Below, piece by piece: positions 5,459-8,535 of a stretch of 8,535 bases of DNA. The stretch spans positions 1-8,535 of the forward strand of contig JAHWJM010000094.1 in the NCBI GenBank assembly GCA_019348435.1, read 5' to 3'. The position numbers were made by a program, and so were the translations under genes. The notes under the pieces were generated by a model. That model saw nothing but the letters and a program-made list of their open reading frames with translations. It ran no database searches and was not told the origin of the DNA. Origin of the DNA: Actinomycetota bacterium (GTDB lineage: Bacteria > Actinomycetota > Thermoleophilia > Solirubrobacterales > Solirubrobacteraceae). Position 1 is the stretch's first letter. The number at the start of each line of letters is the position of its first letter.

Positions 5459-6298
5459 GTGTCGCTGCCTTCTGCCATCAGCCGCGCCACCGATGCAGCC
5501 CGGCGACTCATCGATGGTCGCTCCCGCGCAACTGCGAGCTTTGTCCGATCAGCTCCCTCGGCGCAGTCGGCGGTCGATGCCGTTTCCGACACGTGGGTGT
5601 CCCGCCTCTCCCCGCCCCTGGAGGGCGTCGTCGGGGGCCAGGCGGAGCTGTTCGACGATCCCCGGATCACGTGGGGGTTCGACAACCTCGGGGGGATCAA
5701 GGGCCAGACGGTGCTGGAGCTCGGGCCGCTTGAAGGGGCTCACAGCTACATGGCACAACGAGCCGGAGCCAGCCGAGTCACCTGCGTGGAGGCGAACACC
5801 ACGGCGTTCTTGAAATGCCTGGTGGTGAAGGAGCTGTTGCAGCTCGACCGCTGCGCGTTTCTGTGCGGCGATGTTCTGGAGTACATGGCGGCGAACACCG
5901 AAGACTTCGATCTGTGCATCGCCTGCGGGATCATGTACCACATGACGGAGCCCGTCAGGATGCTCGACCTGATCTCACAGCGGGCGTCGCGACTGCTCAT
6001 GTGGACGCACGTGTATGAGGACGCCGCGTTGCAGAGCCCGCAACTCGCCAGGCGCCTTGAACCGGCGACGGAAGCCGACCACGACGGCTTTCGCCACCGC
6101 GTGCACCGCTACCGATATGCCTCCGACACGCGGCTCGCCGGTTTCTGTGGCGGAACCAGTCAGTACAGCAACTGGCTGCCACGTGAGGAGCTGTTGCGCG
6201 CGTTGGCGCACTTCGGCTGGCGCGACATCACGATCGGCTTCCACGAGCCCGAGCACCCGCACGGGCCGGCCCTGGCGCTCACCGCTGTACGCCGCTGA
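5459..6298 (+). CDS. Class I SAM-dependent methyltransferase, glycan-cluster type
   Basis: 279 residues from GTG 5459. Class I motifs are clear: motif I VLELGPLEGAHSYM (85-98) binding SAM, acidic VEAN with E111 for the ribose, CGDV (136-139) near the adenine, and motif IV DFDLCIACGIMYHM (149-162). The preceding DTWVSRL and LFDDPRITW region is typical of a soluble bacterial family often found beside glycosyltransferase and sugar-nucleotide genes, where it probably methylates a sugar or glycan; the acceptor is unknown. The start is uncertain. GTG 5459 has no Shine-Dalgarno, and a neighbouring frame offers MQPGDSSMVAPAQLRALSDQ (ATG 5493) as an alternative N-terminus needing a frameshift near 5560. 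Codons such as TTG, GAT and GTT look more frequent than in neighbours. Its stop is 6 bases from the stop of the convergent aminotransferase. Confidence 0.8.
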   Translation: MSLPSAISRATDAARRLIDGRSRATASFVRSAPSAQSAVDAVSDTWVSRLSPPLEGVVGGQAELFDDPRITWGFDNLGGIKGQTVLELGPLEGAHSYMAQRAGASRVTCVEANTTAFLKCLVVKELLQLDRCAFLCGDVLEYMAANTEDFDLCIACGIMYHMTEPVRMLDLISQRASRLLMWTHVYEDAALQSPQLARRLEPATEADHDGFRHRVHRYRYASDTRLAGFCGGTSQYSNWLPREELLRALAHFGWRDITIGFHEPEHPHGPALALTAVRR

Positions 6299-6304
6299 GG
6301 ACCG

Positions 6305-7414
6305 TCATGCGCGGCTTCGACGGGCGTGATCCAGCGACACGGCGCGCACTGCCGCGGTGACCTCCCTCGCCTGCTCGGCGCTCAGGACGGGGGTCATCGG
6401 CAGGGCGAGGTGCGTGCGAGCGAGGTCGTCGGTGACCGGCAGCTGTACGCCGTCGGCGATCGCGAGCATCGCCGGCTGGCGGTGAACGGGCAGGCGGTAG
6501 TAGGCCTTGCAGCCGATTTCGCGCTCACGGAGCCCCGCCGCGAGCTCGTCGGGGCGGTCGGTGCGCACGACGTAGAGATGCCAGGCCGGCTCGCAGCCCT
6601 TCGCGGCCGCGGGGAGCGAGAGAAGCTCGCCCAGCCCCGCCTCGTCGTAATGTCGGGCGGCGTCGCGGCGACCGTCGGCCCAGGCATCGAGGTGGGGCAG
6701 CTGCACGCGCAGGATCGCCGCCTGCAGCTCGTCCAGCCGGGAGTTGTAGCCAACGTGCTCGTAGGTGACCTTGTCGTGCGACCCGTGGAAGCGCAGCATC
6801 CGGACGGCGGCGGCGAGCGCGTCGTCGTCGGTCGTGATCGCGCCGCCGTCGCCGAAGCAGCCGAGGTTCTTGGAGGGAAAGAAGCTGAACGTGGCGGCCC
6901 GCCCGAGCGACCCCGGACGCCCCGCGCCCGAGCGCGTGCCGGCGGCCTGCGCGGCGTCCTCGAGCACGGGCACGCCGAGCGCCTCGATCTCGGCGACCGG
7001 CGCGAGGTTGCCGAACAGGTGCACCACGACGACCGCCTTCGTGGCGGGCGTCAGCGCGGCGGCGACCGTCTCGGCGCTGACGCAGTACGTATCGGGGTCG
7101 ACGTCGCAGAAGACCGGCCGCGCGCCCGTCGGCGGCACCGCCTCGGCCGTGGCATAGAAGGTGAACGACGGCACGATCACGTCGTCGCCGGGGCCAATCC
7201 CCATCGCGCGCAGGGCGATCGTCAGCGCGTCGGTGCCGTTCGCGACGCCGACCGCGTGACGCGTGCCGCAGTAGGCGGCGAACTCCGCCTCGAACGCCGC
7301 GACCTGCGGGCCGAGGATGAAGCGTCGCGAGGCGACGACGTCGGCAATCGCGGCTTCGATCTGCTCGCGCAGCGGATCGAGCGGCGTGTTCGTGTCGAAG
7401 AGCGGAACGGGCAT
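6305..7414 (-). CDS. DegT/DnrJ/EryC1/StrS sugar-nucleotide aminotransferase
   Basis: 369 residues, a normal full length for this PLP-dependent family. Visible landmarks: PLFDTNTPLDPLREQI at the N-terminus, RFILGPQVAAFE, VGVANGTDAL (NGTDA binds the PLP phosphate), VIVPSFTFYATAEA, VLEDAAQAAG (Asp153 contacts the PLP ring nitrogen), FSFFPSKNLGCFGDGG with Lys182 as the Schiff-base lysine, and YNSRLDELQAAIL. It transfers an amino group, usually from glutamate, to a keto-sugar nucleotide in the cytoplasm. The lysine separates it from the RfbH/AscC 3-dehydrases, which carry histidine there. Its neighbour makes CDP-4-keto-6-deoxyglucose, and the remains of a WlbA-like C3 oxidoreductase lie nearby, so 4-amination or 3-amination are both possible. 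ATG 7414 lies 10 bases from a TAGGCT -10 box. Confidence 0.93.
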   Translation of the reverse strand: MPVPLFDTNTPLDPLREQIEAAIADVVASRRFILGPQVAAFEAEFAAYCGTRHAVGVANGTDALTIALRAMGIGPGDDVIVPSFTFYATAEAVPPTGARPVFCDVDPDTYCVSAETVAAALTPATKAVVVVHLFGNLAPVAEIEALGVPVLEDAAQAAGTRSGAGRPGSLGRAATFSFFPSKNLGCFGDGGAITTDDDALAAAVRMLRFHGSHDKVTYEHVGYNSRLDELQAAILRVQLPHLDAWADGRRDAARHYDEAGLGELLSLPAAAKGCEPAWHLYVVRTDRPDELAAGLREREIGCKAYYRLPVHRQPAMLAIADGVQLPVTDDLARTHLALPMTPVLSAEQAREVTAAVRAVSLDHARRSRA

Positions 7415-7424
7415 GGGCGTGCGC

Positions 7425-7430
7425 AGCCTA
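7425..7430 (-). promoter_or_regulatory. -10 box of the aminotransferase promoter
   Basis: On the minus strand TAGGCT (TANNNT) is followed by 10 bases and then the ATG at 7414. Transcription would start only about 2-5 bases before the start codon, so the mRNA would be nearly leaderless, in keeping with the absence of a Shine-Dalgarno sequence. It shares a 53-base spacer with the divergent dehydratase promoter. Confidence 0.5.
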
Positions 7431-7454
7431 GGGATTGTGAACCTTCCGGTCGCA

Positions 7455-7460
7455 TAGGAT
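7455..7460 (+). promoter_or_regulatory. -10 box of the dehydratase promoter, leaderless spacing
   Basis: TAGGAT is followed by exactly 7 bases (7461-7467) and the ATG at 7468. TANNNT with 6-8 bases before the start codon is the known signature of leaderless transcripts in actinobacteria. No Shine-Dalgarno precedes this ATG. Confidence 0.6.
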
Positions 7461-7467
7461 CGGCCGC

Positions 7468-8535
7468 ATGGCGCCGCTCGTGGACCCGCACTTCTGGCGC
7501 GATCGCGCTGTCCTCCTCACGGGCCACACAGGCTTCAAGGGAGCGTGGCTCGCCCTCTGGCTGCAGTCGATGGGCGCGCGCGTGACCGGCCTTGCCGATG
7601 GCGTGCCGACGCAGCCGTCGCTGTACGAGCTGGCGGATGTCGCGCCCGATCTGCAAGCCGACGTGCGCGACGACATCCGCGACCACCGCGCGGTGCTCGA
7701 CGCGTTCGCGCGCCACGAGCCGGAGATCGTGATCCACATGGCGGCGCAGTCGCTCGTGCGGCGCTCGTTCGCCGCGCCTCGCACGACGTACGAGACGAAC
7801 GTCATGGGAACGGTCAACGTGCTCGAGGCGGTCCGCGCGACGCCCTCCGTGCGCGCCGTCGTGAACATCACCTCGGACAAGTGCTACGACAACTTCGCGT
7901 CGCGCCCGCAGCGGCCGTTCGTCGAGGACGACCCGAAGGGCGGCCACGACCCGTACTCGAACTCGAAGGGCTGCGCCGAGCTCGTCGCCGACGCCTACCT
8001 GCGGTCGTTCTTCGCGGTCGACGGGGCCGACCGCAGCGCCGCGGCGCCGCGGCGGGCGTCGGCCCGCGCGGGCAACGTGATCGGCGGCGGCGACTGGGGC
8101 GAGGATCGCCTGATCCCCGACATCATGGCCGGTGCGCTGACAGGAACGCCGATCCCGATCCGCAACCCCGAGGCGGTGCGGCCCTGGCAGCACGTGCTCA
8201 ACCCGCTGTCGGGCTACCTGCGCCTCGCGCAGCTGCTGCACGGCGACGCGGCGCTGCAGGGCGGCTGGAACTTCGGCCCCGCGCTCGACGACGCGCAGCC
8301 GGTGCGGGTGCTGGCCGACCGGCTGACCGAGCTGTGGCCGGGTGACCTGCGATGGGAGCTGGATGTCGCCCCGGCCAACCCGCACCCGCACGAGGCGCAC
8401 TTCCTGGCGCTCGATTCGGCGAAGGCGCGCGAGCGGCTCGGCTGGCAGCCGACCTGGAACCTCGACGACGCGCTCCGGGGGATCGTGCAGTGGTACGCTG
8501 CGCTGCGCGACGGCGAGGACATGCAGGTCGTCACC
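7468..8535 (+). CDS. rfbG: CDP-glucose 4,6-dehydratase (3' partial)
   Basis: 356 codons from ATG 7468 without a stop, so only the last residues lie beyond the window. It is an extended short-chain dehydrogenase/reductase. Landmarks: VLLTGHTGFKGAWLALWLQ (glycine-rich NAD-binding loop, 16-34), PEIVIHMAAQSLVRRS, NVMGTVNVLEAV, ITSDKCYDN with S136-D137-K138 where RmlB-type dTDP-glucose dehydratases carry TDE, YSNSK (Tyr163, Lys167 catalytic pair), ARAGNVIGGGDWGEDRLIPD, and RPWQHVLNPLSGYL. The SDK form and the GGGDW segment mark the CDP-glucose enzyme rather than the dTDP or GDP types. It converts CDP-D-glucose to CDP-4-keto-6-deoxy-D-glucose, the branch point for CDP-linked deoxy sugars. It is divergent from the aminotransferase with a leaderless-type promoter. 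The partner cytidylyltransferase (rfbF) is not in the window. Confidence 0.95.
   Translation, partial: MAPLVDPHFWRDRAVLLTGHTGFKGAWLALWLQSMGARVTGLADGVPTQPSLYELADVAPDLQADVRDDIRDHRAVLDAFARHEPEIVIHMAAQSLVRRSFAAPRTTYETNVMGTVNVLEAVRATPSVRAVVNITSDKCYDNFASRPQRPFVEDDPKGGHDPYSNSKGCAELVADAYLRSFFAVDGADRSAAAPRRASARAGNVIGGGDWGEDRLIPDIMAGALTGTPIPIRNPEAVRPWQHVLNPLSGYLRLAQLLHGDAALQGGWNFGPALDDAQPVRVLADRLTELWPGDLRWELDVAPANPHPHEAHFLALDSAKARERLGWQPTWNLDDALRGIVQWYAALRDGEDMQVVT

Noticed and set aside
6305..7414. RfbH/AscC-type CDP-4-keto-6-deoxyglucose 3-dehydrase
   Set aside because: Those enzymes have histidine in place of the PLP lysine and iron-sulfur cysteines; here FFPSKN supplies the lysine and no such cysteine set is seen.
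6326..7585. Long plus-strand open frame of 419 codons
   Set aside because: It mirrors the aminotransferase on the other strand; the minus strand shows a complete PLP enzyme with its catalytic lysine.
1..8535. CRISPR array, tRNA or rRNA genes, origin
   Set aside because: No spaced direct repeats, cloverleaf-like segments with CCA-type ends, rRNA motifs or iteron clusters were seen by eye on either strand.

Overview
The window is very GC-rich, coding-dense bacterial DNA. Strong G/C third-codon bias, secreted proteins of repetitive beta-sandwich and propeller type, and TANNNT -10 boxes lying almost on top of start codons point to an actinobacterium-like host. The order Solirubrobacterales (Thermoleophilia) is my best guess from overall style; no marker gene is present to prove it.

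Left part (1-1729): two head-to-tail chimeric reading frames. The first starts before the window as a family-2 glycoside hydrolase and changes in frame, at about 460-490, into the C-terminal half of a tyrosine recombinase. Its stop overlaps the ATG of the second frame (TGATG). The second begins as the N-terminus of a Tn3-family transposase and changes in frame, at about 890-902, into a Gfo/Idh/MocA sugar oxidoreductase that lacks its nucleotide-binding N-terminus. The middle (about 470-895) is therefore an internal slice of a recombinase-transposase (TnpI-TnpA type) transposon, joined in frame to a host gene at each end.

Middle (1767-5458): a secreted 449-residue protein with about seven beta-propeller-like repeats lies on the minus strand. 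Next comes a 380-base graveyard (3117-3495) with a VapC-like toxin C-terminus, a possible antitoxin tail and a decayed second copy of the oxidoreductase. This runs directly into a secreted GH16 endo-glucanase-like enzyme (3496-5043). Downstream, 5044-5458 has no intact gene but carries a second, frameshifted PIN/VapC relic on the minus strand.

Right part (5459-8535): sugar-nucleotide and glycan genes. These are a SAM-dependent methyltransferase, a convergent DegT/DnrJ/EryC1/StrS aminotransferase, and a divergent CDP-glucose 4,6-dehydratase that runs off the end of the window. The last two share a 53-base divergent promoter region that predicts leaderless or nearly leaderless mRNAs. Together with the oxidoreductase remains and the secreted glycosidases, this looks like part of a surface-polysaccharide cluster making a CDP-linked 4-keto-6-deoxy sugar and probably aminating and methylating sugars. 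The left half has been scrambled by mobile DNA. I did not find evidence for a wholly new system; the chimeric junctions and the relic-bracketed GH16 gene are the most unusual features.
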